A DNA stretch of 5,501 bases, taken from positions 1 to 5,501 of the forward strand of contig CACZQG010000033.1 of NCBI GenBank assembly GCA_902783235.1, in the 5' to 3' direction. The stretch's first letter is position 1, and each line of letters starts with the position of its first letter. Under the pieces are notes generated by a model, which was not told the DNA's origin, did not search any database, and worked only from the letters and a program-made list of their open reading frames with translations. Made by a program: the position numbers and the translations under genes. Of this stretch, positions 5,499 through 5,501 are shown piece by piece. The DNA is from an uncultured Ruminococcus sp. Lineage in GTDB: Bacteria; Bacillota; Clostridia; Oscillospirales; Ruminococcaceae.

Positions 5499-5501
5499 GG
5501 C

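Overview
The window looks like chromosomal DNA of a Gram-positive Clostridia-type Firmicute, plausibly Ruminococcus or a close relative (family level inferred, genus uncertain). The basis is the single-subunit alpha2-type glycyl-tRNA synthetase, near-consensus TTGACA/TATAAT promoters, strong Shine-Dalgarno sequences, a TTG start, AT-rich spacers, and a TagF-related glycosyltransferase of a kind common in these bacteria. Nothing suggests a phage, plasmid or insertion sequence.

Left part, minus strand: the first 18 codons of dapF (meso-diaminopimelate/lysine synthesis) lie at positions 1-56. A leader of about 107 nt with hairpins and a promoter at 170-198 precede it. A strong stem-loop followed by a T tract (265-319) points along the plus strand, where no gene is visible. 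Next is a complete minus-strand gene (399-2045) for a family GT4 glycosyltransferase. Its first quarter resembles a fragment of a TagF-type glycerophosphotransferase domain without that domain's usual WHG motif. It starts at a TTG codon and has a consensus promoter at 2132-2160.

Middle: a divergent spacer (2046-2494) carries the two outward promoters, a pair of palindromes (2222-2245) and about 170 bases with no recognisable gene. The plus-strand glyS gene (2495-3898) encodes a complete glycine--tRNA ligase. Its promoter lies so close to the start that no T-box leader fits, and it ends in a textbook intrinsic terminator.

Right part: a plus-strand gene (4039-5163) encodes a protein that keeps the outline of a four-domain alpha-D-phosphohexomutase (phosphoglucomutase/phosphomannomutase/GlmM superfamily). 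It appears to have lost every signature active-site loop, so it is probably a pseudoenzyme. A 12-bp hairpin overlaps its stop codon. The remaining 300 bases are non-coding and hold about three tandem copies of a 72-bp unit, then an 18-bp perfect inverted repeat at the window edge.

The genes do not form one pathway. dapF and the glycosyltransferase both fit cell-envelope work, glyS is translation housekeeping, and the phosphohexomutase-like protein has no assignable role. The most unusual items are the degenerate phosphohexomutase, the tandem 72-bp repeats, the TagF-remnant/GT4 composite and the orphan plus-strand terminator.
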